Of a DNA stretch of 64,000 nt, positions 47,433 to 56,408 are shown piece by piece. The DNA is from Photobacterium salinisoli (GTDB lineage Bacteria > Pseudomonadota > Gammaproteobacteria > Enterobacterales > Vibrionaceae): assembly GCF_003614885.1 (NCBI RefSeq), contig NZ_QZMS01000011.1, positions 186,001-250,000 of the forward strand, read 5' to 3'. Both the position numbers and the translations under genes were made by a program. Every line of letters starts with the position of its first letter. The stretch's first letter is position 1. The notes under the pieces are model-generated. The model did no database searches. It had not been told where the DNA came from and saw only the letters and a list, made by a program, of their open reading frames with translations.

Positions 47433-47894
47433 ATGCAAATCAGACAGGCAACAGCAACAGAAATGGACTTACTGTATATGATGGGCTTCGACACCTGGGG
47501 CTGCGAAATGCCCCAGGCTGACTATCTGGCTGCCTGCAGGCACAGCCAGAAATATGCCGCCGGCCAGTGGTACGTACTGGCAGAAGCAGGCATACCTGTC
47601 GCTTCACTGATTCTGTATCGTAATCAGTTTGGCCTGAAAGACGGACAGGCTGGAATAGGATCGATAGCAACATCGCCGTCTCATCGCCGACAAGGTTTTG
47701 CCGGACGGTTGATTCTCGGCATTGTCCGTCATCTTTTTACAGCCACAGCGACAACAACAGTTTTTCTTCATAGCGATATCAACACCGTATTTTATCAAAA
47801 GCTCGGCTTTGAACGAATCTGCCTCGAAAACAATTGCATGTTCATCACTCGCACGCCGGATACTCCCCTGCGTACTATCCCGACCTACTTCTGA
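47433..47894 (+). CDS. GNAT-family N-acetyltransferase
   Basis: 153 residues of the GNAT fold. The acetyl-CoA loop is SIATSPSHRRQGFAGRLI; the C-terminal beta strand reads VFYQKLGFERI. Substrate unknown. Starts 41 bases after yegD. An operator-like motif lies just after it, facing the YtoQ gene. Confidence 0.85.
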   Translation: MQIRQATATEMDLLYMMGFDTWGCEMPQADYLAACRHSQKYAAGQWYVLAEAGIPVASLILYRNQFGLKDGQAGIGSIATSPSHRRQGFAGRLILGIVRHLFTATATTTVFLHSDINTVFYQKLGFERICLENNCMFITRTPDTPLRTIPTYF

Positions 47895-47931
47895 TTGACC
47901 GCCACCACTCAGGTGTGCAATTTTAGGTGTA

Positions 47932-47943
47932 ATTGTGTACAAT
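47932..47943 (+). promoter_or_regulatory. ATTGTGTACAAT motif upstream of the YtoQ gene
   Basis: ATTGTGTACAATAAA here and ATTGTATACAATAAA at 48965 differ by one base over 15. GntR-family repressors commonly bind such TTGTATACAA-type repeats. It lies about 90 bases upstream of the YtoQ start. Confidence 0.5.
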
Positions 47944-48032
47944 AAATCCTTTAAACACTGATGTTTCTGTCTGTCTCTATACCGTGTATACATAGAGCGG
48001 CTGAGACATGCACTCATAAAAAGGAGTTAGCA

Positions 48033-48476
48033 ATGACCTGGAATGTCTATCTTTCTGGCGAAATCCACACCGATTGGCGAGAGCAAATCATTAAAGGCTG
48101 CGAGGCGAAAGACCTCAATATTGTGTTTACTTCCGCCGTTACAGATCACGACAGCAGTGACGCCGCCGGTGATGGTTTAGGAGCGGAATCAGACAGCTTC
48201 TGGCGCGATCATAAATCGGCCAAAGTCAATGCCATCCGCATCCAGAACATGATCAAACAATGCGACATGGCCGTGATCCGCTTCGGTGATAAGTACAAAC
48301 AGTGGAATGCGGCGTTTGATGCCGGATACTGTGCTGCACTGGATAAACCCTATATCACACTGCACAGTGAAGACATTGTGCATCCGCTCAAAGAAGTGGA
48401 TGCCAGCGCGAAAGCATGGGCGACAAGCCCGGGGCAAATAGTTGAGATTCTGGACTATTTACTCAATCAGAAATAA
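48033..48476 (+). CDS. YtoQ-family protein
   Basis: 147 residues beginning MTWNVYLSGEIHTDWREQI, a typical YtoQ start; LNIVFTSAVTDHDSSDAAGD and the later NAAFDAGYCAALDKPYITLH are family blocks related to nucleoside 2-deoxyribosyltransferase-like folds. No reaction is established. Start at 48033 with AAAAAGGAG upstream. Confidence 0.85.
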   Translation: MTWNVYLSGEIHTDWREQIIKGCEAKDLNIVFTSAVTDHDSSDAAGDGLGAESDSFWRDHKSAKVNAIRIQNMIKQCDMAVIRFGDKYKQWNAAFDAGYCAALDKPYITLHSEDIVHPLKEVDASAKAWATSPGQIVEILDYLLNQK

Positions 48477-48524
48477 AACTGTACCCAACGCAATCTTACC
48501 GGTTACGTTGGGTCAATCCCCTTT

Positions 48525-48932
48525 CTAACGCAGGCGCTGGCCTGAAACAGCAGGATGATAAATCGGCTGAACCACATTACCGGCCGGATCGGTACAGTGA
48601 AAACTGCGCGCACCATCACTGTGATCGTGCGGTGTATCCAATAACGGCACGTCTTTGGCTTTGAGAAAATCGAACCAGGCTTGTAGTTCTTCTTTACTGT
48701 CGACAATGAAGCCAAAATGGTCAAGTGACTGATTGCCATTCTCCTGCGGTTCATACGCCCTGCTAAGCGACAAATTGTCATTACCACAGGTAAGGTAAAT
48801 CAGGTTATCGCTCGCTTTCCTTAGCACTTCCATACCCAGTATATCGGTATAGAAACGGATACACTCCTCAAAGGGATATACCGCTAACGCTAAATGTCGC
48901 AATCCGTTTAAAGGTTTTGGTCTCTCTGTCAT
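48525..48932 (-). CDS. VOC-family (glyoxalase/dioxygenase-like) protein
   Basis: 135 residues of the vicinal-oxygen-chelate fold: GLRHLALAVYPFEECIRFYTDILGM at the start, LDHFGFIVDSKEELQAW in the middle and FHCTDPAGNVVQPIY at the end. Metal ligands His and Glu are plausible, but the second half ends in VQPI rather than the usual lE. The start at 48932 is chosen over an extended frame overlapping the divergent promoter. Divergent from the ABM gene across a shared palindrome. Confidence 0.85.
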   Translation of the reverse strand: MTERPKPLNGLRHLALAVYPFEECIRFYTDILGMEVLRKASDNLIYLTCGNDNLSLSRAYEPQENGNQSLDHFGFIVDSKEELQAWFDFLKAKDVPLLDTPHDHSDGARSFHCTDPAGNVVQPIYHPAVSGQRLR

Positions 48933-48964
48933 TTTCAGCCACTCCGTGTGCAATAACCAAACAC

Positions 48965-48976
48965 ATTGTATACAAT
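48965..48976. promoter_or_regulatory. Perfect palindrome ATTGTATACAAT between VOC and ABM genes
   Basis: A perfect 12-base palindrome in the divergent promoter, followed by AAAGGACC. A near copy lies at 47932-47943 upstream of the YtoQ gene. Probable operator. Confidence 0.6.
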
Positions 48977-49041
48977 AAAGGACCATATATTCAAACGAAG
49001 AACGTGTTGTTCCTCAAACGGACAGAAAGGAAGTGCGCTTT

Positions 49042-49344
49042 ATGTTTTGTATTGTTGTGAAAAATTCAGTCAAAGCAGGGTTTCGAGACCAGTATCTCTC
49101 CATCATGAAAGAAAACGCCAAGGCGTCAGTAGAGAATGAAGAAGGCTGCCTGGTGTTTGATGTGCTGTCATCTCAGGACAACGACCACTGCTTCTACCTG
49201 TATGAAATCTACACCAGTGAAGACGCACTTGCGGCGCACAAACTGACACCGCATTATCTTGAAAGTCGCAAGCACTTAGCAGGTTTAATCGACGATCAAT
49301 CCGTCATTCGCTGTGATGTGGAACATCGTAATTTCCAGCCGTAA
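49042..49344 (+). CDS. Antibiotic-biosynthesis-monooxygenase (ABM) family protein
   Basis: 100 residues beginning FCIVVKNSVKAGFRDQYLSI; AKASVENEEGCLVFDVLSSQ and FYLYEIYTSEDALAAHKLT are ABM blocks as in YgiN-type quinol monooxygenases. Usually a ferredoxin-like dimer acting on quinols or aromatic substrates. ATG at 49042 with AAAGGA upstream; a GTG at 49033 is too close to that site. Confidence 0.85.
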   Translation: MFCIVVKNSVKAGFRDQYLSIMKENAKASVENEEGCLVFDVLSSQDNDHCFYLYEIYTSEDALAAHKLTPHYLESRKHLAGLIDDQSVIRCDVEHRNFQP

Positions 49345-49536
49345 TCTTATCAGGGTTGAGATCGTCATTTGTCAGCACCATCTTCTGGAGACAGGCATCT
49401 CAAGTGCCTGCCTCCAAACACCATGATCAGACTCAAAACTGCGCCAGCCAGAAAAATCCGCATATCGCCTTCATTTTGGTCGCCTTAGTAACACGCCCCA
49501 TGAACTGACTAATAACGTAGAGAAGTAAGGTGGATT

Positions 49537-49890
49537 ATGAAAAGCTTTACCCGTTTATCCCTCACTTTGATGTGTGGCCTTATAATATCGTCAGCTGCAA
49601 ACGCTGGTTGCGGTGAAATGCAATCGCAGTGCATAGTGTTCGAGCACGGTGAGACAACGCCGGTCAGCTGCTCCATTTCGGTCTGTGCCAATACCACCGA
49701 ATTTGATACCTATTGGACACTCAGCAACGGTTCTGAGATCTCCCATCACATCAACGCGAGCAAAACCACCATTAAGGTAAACGGTCAAACCGGATTCGCA
49801 TTACCATCAGCGATATTACAAGACAAACTGAGTTGCTATAGCGCGCCAGGTATGAGCAGCATTTATTGTGCGAAAGACGTGTTACTTTAA
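49537..49890 (+). CDS. Small secreted cysteine-rich protein
   Basis: 117 residues with a signal peptide (FTRLSLTLMCGLIISSAANA). The mature protein has seven cysteines (GCGEMQSQC, VSCSISVC, LSCYSAP, IYCAKD), enough for three disulphides, and little recognisable fold. Probably periplasmic or secreted. Function unknown. Confidence 0.65.
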   Translation: MKSFTRLSLTLMCGLIISSAANAGCGEMQSQCIVFEHGETTPVSCSISVCANTTEFDTYWTLSNGSEISHHINASKTTIKVNGQTGFALPSAILQDKLSCYSAPGMSSIYCAKDVLL

Positions 49891-50154
49891 CCGTAACAAC
49901 CAAAGAAGAACGTAAGGGCAATACCCCTGCTTTGTGCAGTAAGCCATCCACACTGCTGACAGCCATTTGCCCGCTTTTTCTGCTGTCTCTTGTCTGCTTT
50001 TTAATTGCTTATCCCTATCCCTCGCTTAAACCTATTGCTTACCTATCATTTTGTAATTAACCAGTTAATGACGCGTAGCGTTCTGACGCCATTAGATACT
50101 GTCATTGGTTGGGGTTGCTGACCCCTTTTCATCATTATAAGAATCAAGGTGAGT

Positions 50155-50583
50155 ATGAAAAAGGCACTATCAATTATTCTTCTCTCATCGTTATCAGGCT
50201 GTACATCTATGGGGCAGCCAGATCCTGAGATCGGGTTTGAGTCTACCGTTAACCTGAACGGTTATTATTATTCAGAACGCAACGGTAATATTCTGGAAAA
50301 TGGGCAACTGGTACAAAAGAAAACCTACTCCTACATTAAATTTAATAGCTTAGAAGAAAATCAGCTGACGTACATCCTAGCAACGTCTCCGGCTGTGAAC
50401 GGCATTGTTCGGGGTGATGCAATCAACACCCGAGTCACCAGCAACTACCATGTTGAGAATAACCATGGCGACAAAGGTTACCGAATCAGTTTCTACCAGC
50501 AAAAAGGCAACATGCATATTGATTACGTGCTGAATGCAGACCTCAATGGCGTTATCGAAGATTTTACTTTCCAGCCACTGTGA
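50155..50583 (+). CDS. Small predicted lipoprotein
   Basis: 142 residues with lipobox LSSLSGCTSMG, then a beta-rich domain (SYIKFNSLEENQLTYILATS) and IDYVLNADLNGVI. Unassigned family. Start at 50155 with AAGGTGAG upstream; an in-frame GTG six bases earlier is part of that site. Confidence 0.7.
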   Translation: MKKALSIILLSSLSGCTSMGQPDPEIGFESTVNLNGYYYSERNGNILENGQLVQKKTYSYIKFNSLEENQLTYILATSPAVNGIVRGDAINTRVTSNYHVENNHGDKGYRISFYQQKGNMHIDYVLNADLNGVIEDFTFQPL

Positions 50584-50662
50584 TCTGACACACTGCCAGC
50601 TTGCTGCTGATAATGTAATCGACACTTTTTGTTTAATGGACTAGATATGACGTTGGGGAATT

Positions 50663-51382
50663 ATGCGCACTAAACACTTACCAGCCTTCTTTGCTGTTAT
50701 GTCTTTACTGATGAGTGCTCATGCTCAAGGGCAGTCAATTTCAACCTCTATTTCCCCTTCGTCGCTGGGGAAGCGTACCGTTGATGACGTTCTCGCCACC
50801 TACGGCCACTTATCTGAAATGCGTCTGAAGTACAGATTTCGCCAGGCTGATGTGAGCTATCCGCCAGAGAAAATTGCGCTGCTCGGCCTGAAAGAAGAAA
50901 AAGCACTGGAACTGTGGGCATTTGATTCGCAGGGTCGCCGACATTTTGTATACAGTTACCCTGTCACGGCAGCGAGCGGCAAAGCAGGACCAAAACTCAA
51001 AGAAGGTGACCGTCAGGTACCGGAAGGTATCTACAAAATTATCGGTCTTAATCCGAACAGCCGTTTTCACTTGTCGATGAAGCTTAATTATCCCAACGAC
51101 TTCGACCTGAAATACGCCGCGCTTGAAGGCCGGCAATCCCCGGGATCCAATATATTCATTCATGGAAAAGCCGACTCCATTGGTTGCCTGGCTATCGGCG
51201 ACAGTGCGGTGGAAGAATTGTTTACCCTGGTGGGAAAAATTGGCAAAGACAATGTCGAAGTGGTCATTGCACCGCATGACCCACGAAAAAATCCGATCCG
51301 CCCTGTACCCGACACTTCCCCCGCTTGGATATCGGAATTGTATGCATCAATTGAAACTGAGTTTTCCCGTTTTGAATATTAA
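50663..51382 (+). CDS. L,D-transpeptidase-family protein (YkuD, YafK-like)
   Basis: 239 residues with a signal peptide (ending SAHAQGQS). The YkuD catalytic motif is IFIHGKADSIGCLAIGD, with catalytic Cys about 180 and its His before. REGDRQVPEGIYKI-like segment KEGDRQVPEGIYKIIGLNPN matches the YafK/DpaA branch, whose members can hydrolyse or form L,D crosslinks such as lipoprotein-peptidoglycan bonds. The exact reaction is not decidable from sequence. Confidence 0.88.
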   Translation: MRTKHLPAFFAVMSLLMSAHAQGQSISTSISPSSLGKRTVDDVLATYGHLSEMRLKYRFRQADVSYPPEKIALLGLKEEKALELWAFDSQGRRHFVYSYPVTAASGKAGPKLKEGDRQVPEGIYKIIGLNPNSRFHLSMKLNYPNDFDLKYAALEGRQSPGSNIFIHGKADSIGCLAIGDSAVEELFTLVGKIGKDNVEVVIAPHDPRKNPIRPVPDTSPAWISELYASIETEFSRFEY

Positions 51383-51509
51383 GACGACGATTGGCATTCC
51401 CGACCGACTCCCTGTCATAACCGGCAATGAAACCTGTTGCATTCGGTGATAGCCCACTATAAGCTTCTGGCAAAATATTAAATGTAAGTCGCTTATTTCA
51501 AGGAATACT

Positions 51510-52589
51510 ATGAGCACGGAATTACGCTCTCAATGCACTCTCTCTATCCCCGGCAATCATGAATTGTCTCCGGCCGAGATCTTCCGGCAAATGGCAGACT
51601 GGTGTCAGGACAATCAGATCAAACATGATATTTACGGTCAGGGCGATGATCTGCAGCAGTTTGAAACCAAAGTCGCCGATCTCCTGGGCTACGAAGCTGG
51701 CCTGTTCGTTATTTCGGGTACAATGACCCAACCTACCGCACTACAACTGGCCTGTATCGCACGAAAAAACCCTATTGTGGCCATGCATCCTTCCAGTCAT
51801 ATTTATCTGCACGAAGCACAAGGCTATCTGCTGCAGCAACGCTTTACCGTTCTGCCTGTAGGTAACCCTTATAAAACCTGGTCTTTGGCCGATCTGCAAG
51901 AATGGCCGGACGACATTGCTGCCGTACTGTATGAACTTCCAATGCGCGAAATTGGTGGTCAACTACCTGAATGGGAAGATTTAAACGCGCTCAAAACCCA
52001 TTGCCGCGAGCAGGGTATTCATCTGCACATGGATGGCGCCCGATTGTGGGAAACCAAAGCCTGGTATGGCCGTGAGTACAGCGAAATTGCAAACGGGTTC
52101 GATTCGGCTTATGTCTCTTTATATAAAGGCATTGGCGGATTGGGCGGCTCGATGCTGCTGGGCGATCAGGCATTCATTGAAAAGGCTCGCCTCTGGATGC
52201 AACGCCAGGGCGGCAACGTCTATCATCGCACACCGTATGCAGTTTCCGCGGCGATGCAGTTCGACCAGCGCCTGGCACTGATGCCGGCCTTGTTCGAACG
52301 TACTCAGCAGCTTTACCGTATATTGGAAGATTACCCGCTGTTAACGCCCAATCCGTCAGCACCGCAGGCAAATATGCTGCATCTGTATCTGCCGGTCAGC
52401 GCCGACAAGGCCTTAGCCATTCGTGACAAGCTAGCAACAGAGCAGAAGATCTGGCTGGGAAATCCGCAACAAGCCGCTCTGGCAGATCAGTCTTTTCTGG
52501 AATGGTATGTCGGCGACAACCTGGTCAACCTGAGCGATGAGAAACTGCGGGCAATATTAGACTGGTTTGTTGACGAACTGGCAGCCTGA
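51510..52589 (+). CDS. PLP-dependent aldolase/beta-eliminating lyase (threonine aldolase family)
   Basis: 359 residues, fold-type I PLP enzyme. Features: FVISGTMTQPTALQLACIAR (cofactor phosphate), LHMDGARLWE (PLP-nitrogen Asp) and VSLYKGIGGLGGSMLLG with the PLP lysine. Low-specificity threonine aldolases and related lyases share these; the active-site histidine region HPSSHIYLHEA differs somewhat from LtaE, so the substrate is open. Start at 51510 with CAAGGAA upstream. Confidence 0.85.
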   Translation: MSTELRSQCTLSIPGNHELSPAEIFRQMADWCQDNQIKHDIYGQGDDLQQFETKVADLLGYEAGLFVISGTMTQPTALQLACIARKNPIVAMHPSSHIYLHEAQGYLLQQRFTVLPVGNPYKTWSLADLQEWPDDIAAVLYELPMREIGGQLPEWEDLNALKTHCREQGIHLHMDGARLWETKAWYGREYSEIANGFDSAYVSLYKGIGGLGGSMLLGDQAFIEKARLWMQRQGGNVYHRTPYAVSAAMQFDQRLALMPALFERTQQLYRILEDYPLLTPNPSAPQANMLHLYLPVSADKALAIRDKLATEQKIWLGNPQQAALADQSFLEWYVGDNLVNLSDEKLRAILDWFVDELAA

Positions 52590-52639
52590 TTATTATTCAC
52601 CCGGTTGGCGGATTCAAACTGACCGGGCCATTGACCCAA

Positions 52640-53677
52640 TTACCTCACTCTGCGTTTCAGTCCTGTTCTCTTCTTTATGCCTTCTTGCTTTTGCCACTGT
52701 CTGGGCGTTAGGCCAAACCACGCGCAAAATGCCCGGGAGAAAGCAACATTATCAGCATATCCCAGCACTTCGGCCAACTGTGTCAAGCTCATATTGGATT
52801 CCCGCAGGTAACGCGTTGCCATTTTCTTTCGCGTCTCCTCCAGAATAATTTTGAACGATGTCCCTTCATCTTTAAGATAACGCTGCAAGGTCCGGGAACT
52901 TAACATCATGAATTGCGCGACATCCGTTAACGAGCCTTTCCCGTTCGGTAACAGGCCATACAGTACCCGCCTGACCTGTTCCGGTATTTTATCTAAGGTG
53001 ACATCTTCAAGACGCTGAATATGCTGCTTCACGAGTCGGTGAAGTGAAGGATCGGCATTGACCAGAGGCTGTTTCAGCCACTGCCGCTCAAAGCCCAGGC
53101 CGTTATATAATGAATTAAAATCTGGTGTTTGCTGCAACACAGCATCGTACTCTGTTACAGAAGCCAAAGGTAAGTGCTGAAAAAAAATGTGCTTCGGTTT
53201 CCATTGTTTACCGAAGAACAGCTGCAACAGCCGCAATCCGACACCAATTGCCACTTCTGTGATAGGTGCTACATCATCATCAATTTCCAGGCTGGGGTTA
53301 TAACAGAGCACGACCAGATCGTCTGTTTCTACCAGTCTGATCTCCGCGCCTTCAGAGTGCAGATAAAAATTGTTGATTAACTCGTGCAGCGCCTGCTCGA
53401 CATTTTGTGCGTTGCTGATCAGATGAAATAACGGGCCAATCGCAGCTGTTCCCTGATACAGGCCGAACTTCAAACCTACCAACGGTATATTGAAGCGCAA
53501 TTGAGCCAGCGTCATCAATCGCGTAAACCGCCGGAACAGAATCAGATGCTCAGGGTGGGTAAATACATCAGAAGGCAGACCAGCTTCTCTGATCAGCGGT
53601 CCAACTTTCACTTTGTGTGCCAAAGCAAACGCGTCAAAACGCGCAATGTTAACCGCTCTGACATACAAATCTTTCAC
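52640..53677 (-). CDS. AraC-family regulator (OruR/ArgR-like N-terminal domain)
   Basis: 345 residues. The N-terminal about 220 match the PF12625-type ligand domain (LPSDVFTHPEHLILFRRFTRLM, then FGLYQGTAAIGPLFHLISN); the C-terminus is a full AraC double helix-turn-helix (LTQLAEVLGYADNVAFSRAF). Divergent from the cupin/SDR pair across a 234-base promoter, so those genes are its likely targets. Confidence 0.9.
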   Translation of the reverse strand: MKDLYVRAVNIARFDAFALAHKVKVGPLIREAGLPSDVFTHPEHLILFRRFTRLMTLAQLRFNIPLVGLKFGLYQGTAAIGPLFHLISNAQNVEQALHELINNFYLHSEGAEIRLVETDDLVVLCYNPSLEIDDDVAPITEVAIGVGLRLLQLFFGKQWKPKHIFFQHLPLASVTEYDAVLQQTPDFNSLYNGLGFERQWLKQPLVNADPSLHRLVKQHIQRLEDVTLDKIPEQVRRVLYGLLPNGKGSLTDVAQFMMLSSRTLQRYLKDEGTSFKIILEETRKKMATRYLRESNMSLTQLAEVLGYADNVAFSRAFCAWFGLTPRQWQKQEGIKKRTGLKRRVR

Positions 53678-53911
53678 TGCCCCTTTCCCCTCACTTTACC
53701 AGTTACGGATTAGTATCCATTAAATTCAAACGCAATCGACCACGCTATGAGAAAAATGAGATCCGAGTTAGCCATCCTTCATTTGGCGGAACATATCTTT
53801 TATTTGGCGTAAATTATCAATGTTAGCACCACCATATTGTTGCAAAGTTGTTACTCGCAATAACCAATAACGACAATATCACTTATCACTCAGTGAACAA
53901 TGGAGCAAAGT

Positions 53912-54427
53912 ATGGGCCTGCCATTTCTGGTTAACGAACATCACGAACTGCTGACTCTCAATAATAATGAACTGCCAATTTACAGAGATGCGCTGCCAGA
54001 CATCCCGGGTGTGCATGTTCAGCCACAATTTCTGGACCCGGATAATGGCGTATGGGTATTACGCGTTCTGTTTGAGCCGGGTGTTGTGCTTCCAATGCAC
54101 TATCATACAGGTTCAGTTCACTTATGGACGCTGTCTGGCTGTTGGCACTATGCTGAGTATCCTGATCAGCCACAAACGGCAGGTTGTTACCTGTATGAGC
54201 CTGGCAGTTCAATTCACCAGTTCCTTACCCCGGCGGATAATACCGAAGTCACAGACACCCTGATGGTAGTGACAGGTTCAAACATCAATTTCGATAAAGA
54301 CGGCAATTATCTCGGCATGCTGGATGCCAACTCCATTATCGCCGTCATTGAGCACCTGATTCGCGAGCGCGGTTTGGAGCCAGCCACATACATTCGCCCT
54401 GAGCCAGCAAAATACACCACGAAATAA
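53912..54427 (+). CDS. Cupin protein, 2,4'-dihydroxyacetophenone-dioxygenase-like
   Basis: 171 residues. One cupin domain with metal-binding histidines in LPMHYHTGSVHLWTLSG and GSSIHQFLTPADN; the layout and the WHYAEYPDQPQTAG stretch resemble the dihydroxyacetophenone dioxygenase-type cupins that cleave carbon-carbon bonds. Substrate unknown. Start at 53912 set by GGAG at 53902. It heads a two-gene unit with the SDR below, separated by a terminator that may be partial. Confidence 0.78.
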   Translation: MGLPFLVNEHHELLTLNNNELPIYRDALPDIPGVHVQPQFLDPDNGVWVLRVLFEPGVVLPMHYHTGSVHLWTLSGCWHYAEYPDQPQTAGCYLYEPGSSIHQFLTPADNTEVTDTLMVVTGSNINFDKDGNYLGMLDANSIIAVIEHLIRERGLEPATYIRPEPAKYTTK

Positions 54428-54442
54428 TCACTTTCAGCGTTA

Positions 54443-54466
54443 AAAAGCCGGGGTGACCCGGCTTTT
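54443..54466 (+). terminator. Intrinsic terminator between cupin and SDR genes
   Basis: AAAAGCCGGG, loop GTGA, CCCGGCTTTT: a strong ten-pair stem with a short T tail, 37 bases before the SDR start. It may give partial termination within the operon. Confidence 0.75.
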
Positions 54467-54502
54467 CATTGTGGCCTTCAACTGTTAGCCGAGAAAATTA
54501 TT

Positions 54503-55309
54503 ATGAGTAAAAATGTCTTCATTACTGGTGGTGCGAGCGGTATGGGCCTGCAACTTGCCAGGCAGTATTTGCGGCAAGGTAACAAAGTTGCCATTTTCGA
54601 TCTCACGATCCCAGATTCAGTGTCAATCGAATTACCTCAGCTCAGTACAAACGATTTTGGTTTCTCAGAGCACTGCGCCAATGTCTGCGATTTGCCTGCT
54701 TTGCAGGCACAGGTAGAACAAGCGGTCGCCACCATAGGTAAGCCGGATCTTGTTATCCATTGCGCCGGGATTCTTCTGGCAGATCGCTTTGAGCATCACT
54801 CGCAGAGCGACTACGAAAAAGTTGTCTCAGTGAACCTGTTTGGCACACGAAATGTCGTTGAGGCCGTATTGCCTTACCTGAATGAGGGTGCTCATTTATC
54901 CATGATCTCATCCATGGCCGGCATCACAGGCAACTATACCTATGCTGCCTATTGCTCTTCAAAATTCGCCGTGATGGGACTGTCGAAAGTCTTACGGATG
55001 GAACTGAAACCTAAAGGTATCGATGTCTCTGTCATTTGCCCGCCAGAAGTATCAACCCCTATGGTGACGAAAGAACACCAAACAATTGATCCCATTTGCC
55101 TTGAACTCAAGATGGTGGCAGGGGTATTAAGCGTAGAGCAGGCAGTGAGAGACATCATGGCGGGTCTGGAAAAACGCAAACATATTATTGTGCCCGGATT
55201 TAAAGCCAAACTCATTTATCTGCTTAACCGCTACATGCCTGATGCCGTGATGTTTTCCATTGTCGACAGAGTGATTGCAAAAGGTCTCAAAAAGGTAACC
55301 AGTCAGTAA
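54503..55309 (+). CDS. Short-chain dehydrogenase/reductase
   Basis: 268 residues. Classical SDR: cofactor motif TGGASGMG, then HCAGIL, the catalytic Tyr-Lys in YAAYCSSKFAVMG with Ser in SMISSMAGITG. The C-terminal region has a hydrophobic helix (AKLIYLLNRYMPDAVMF) like membrane-associated 3-ketodihydrosphingosine-reductase-type SDRs. Substrate unknown; linkage with the cupin and AraC genes suggests a small catabolic unit. Confidence 0.9.
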   Translation: MSKNVFITGGASGMGLQLARQYLRQGNKVAIFDLTIPDSVSIELPQLSTNDFGFSEHCANVCDLPALQAQVEQAVATIGKPDLVIHCAGILLADRFEHHSQSDYEKVVSVNLFGTRNVVEAVLPYLNEGAHLSMISSMAGITGNYTYAAYCSSKFAVMGLSKVLRMELKPKGIDVSVICPPEVSTPMVTKEHQTIDPICLELKMVAGVLSVEQAVRDIMAGLEKRKHIIVPGFKAKLIYLLNRYMPDAVMFSIVDRVIAKGLKKVTSQ

Positions 55310-55319
55310 CTCGCGCATT

Positions 55320-55349
55320 GTCGAGTCGCCCGACAAGGCGCGACTCGAC
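55320..55349. repeat. Ten-pair inverted repeat after the SDR gene
   Basis: GTCGAGTCGC and GCGACTCGAC around a ten-base loop, without a T run. It lies between convergent genes and may act as a transcript-end structure. Confidence 0.5.
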
Positions 55350-55397
55350 CTCAATGCTATCTGGCAGAGGCATTTCTCTACCGTTGTTTCACCTACA

Positions 55398-56408
55398 CTA
55401 TGCCTGATAATTGTCCAGGTAATCCCGTGTCATTCTCGTCAGACGTTGCTTTTCTTCAACACTGATAAAACTGGCCTGAATCGCATTGAGGGTAAACTGC
55501 GCGATCTCTTCACGCGTCATTGGATGTGCATCGGCCACCGCCTGAAAATTCGCTGTCATATAGCCACCGAAATACGCCGGATCGTCAGAATTGATGGTGA
55601 CACACAGACCTTTACGTAACAGCTCGACAATATTGTGGTCTTTCATATCCTCGAACACTTTGAGTTTTAAATTCGACAGCGGGCAAACAGTTAAGGGCAC
55701 CTGCTCCTGCACTAAACGCTCAACCAGCACCGCATCGTCAACACAACGGACGCCGTGATCCACTCGGGTCGCCCCCAGCAGATCCAGAGTATGGGTGATA
55801 TTTTCCGACGGCCCTTCCTCACCCGCGTGAGCCACGGTCAGAAAACCTTCAGCCAGCGCTTGCTGAAAGACCGCTTTGAATTTCTCCGGCGGATTGCCCT
55901 GCTCCGAAGAATCCAGCCCCACTCCTACAATTTTATCTTTATGTGGCAGCGCCTGATTGAGCGTGACAAACGCAGACTCCTGATCGAGATGACGAAGAAA
56001 GCACATGATCAGTTGACTGGAAATACCCAGCGTTTCCCTGCCCTGCTCCAGTGCGCGGTGAATCCCATTCACTACAGTATCAAAGGCAATGCCCCGCTCG
56101 GTATGGGTTTGCGGATCAAAGAAGATCTCTGTGTGTACCACATTATCGGCTTTACAGCGCAGCAGGTAGGCCCAGGTTAGATCGTAAAAGTCCTGCTCGT
56201 GAATCAGTACATTCGCGCCCTGATAATAAATATCCAGAAAAGACTGCAGATTATGGAACTGGTACGCAGCACGTACTTCATCTGGGGAGTGAAACGGAAT
56301 TGTTATCTGGTTTCTCTCAGCCAGTGCAAACATCAGCTCAGGTTCCAGCGAGCCTTCAATATGCAGGTGTAATTCCACTTTCGGTAAACCAGTAATAAAG
56401 GATGTCAT
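55398..56408 (-). CDS. add: Adenine/adenosine deaminase
   Basis: 336 residues, a zinc amidohydrolase. Zinc ligands and catalytic residues: [40 protein letters not shown] and [12 protein letters not shown]. The N-terminal pattern (PKVELHLH, then [20 protein letters not shown]) follows the bacterial adenine-deaminase branch, so adenine is the likeliest substrate, though adenosine is the usual name-giver for this gene. An adenine riboswitch lies upstream, supporting an adenine-responsive salvage role. Confidence 0.9.
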   Translation of the reverse strand: MTSFITGLPKVELHLHIEGSLEPELMFALAERNQITIPFHSPDEVRAAYQFHNLQSFLDIYYQGANVLIHEQDFYDLTWAYLLRCKADNVVHTEIFFDPQTHTERGIAFDTVVNGIHRALEQGRETLGISSQLIMCFLRHLDQESAFVTLNQALPHKDKIVGVGLDSSEQGNPPEKFKAVFQQALAEGFLTVAHAGEEGPSENITHTLDLLGATRVDHGVRCVDDAVLVERLVQEQVPLTVCPLSNLKLKVFEDMKDHNIVELLRKGLCVTINSDDPAYFGGYMTANFQAVADAHPMTREEIAQFTLNAIQASFISVEEKQRLTRMTRDYLDNYQA

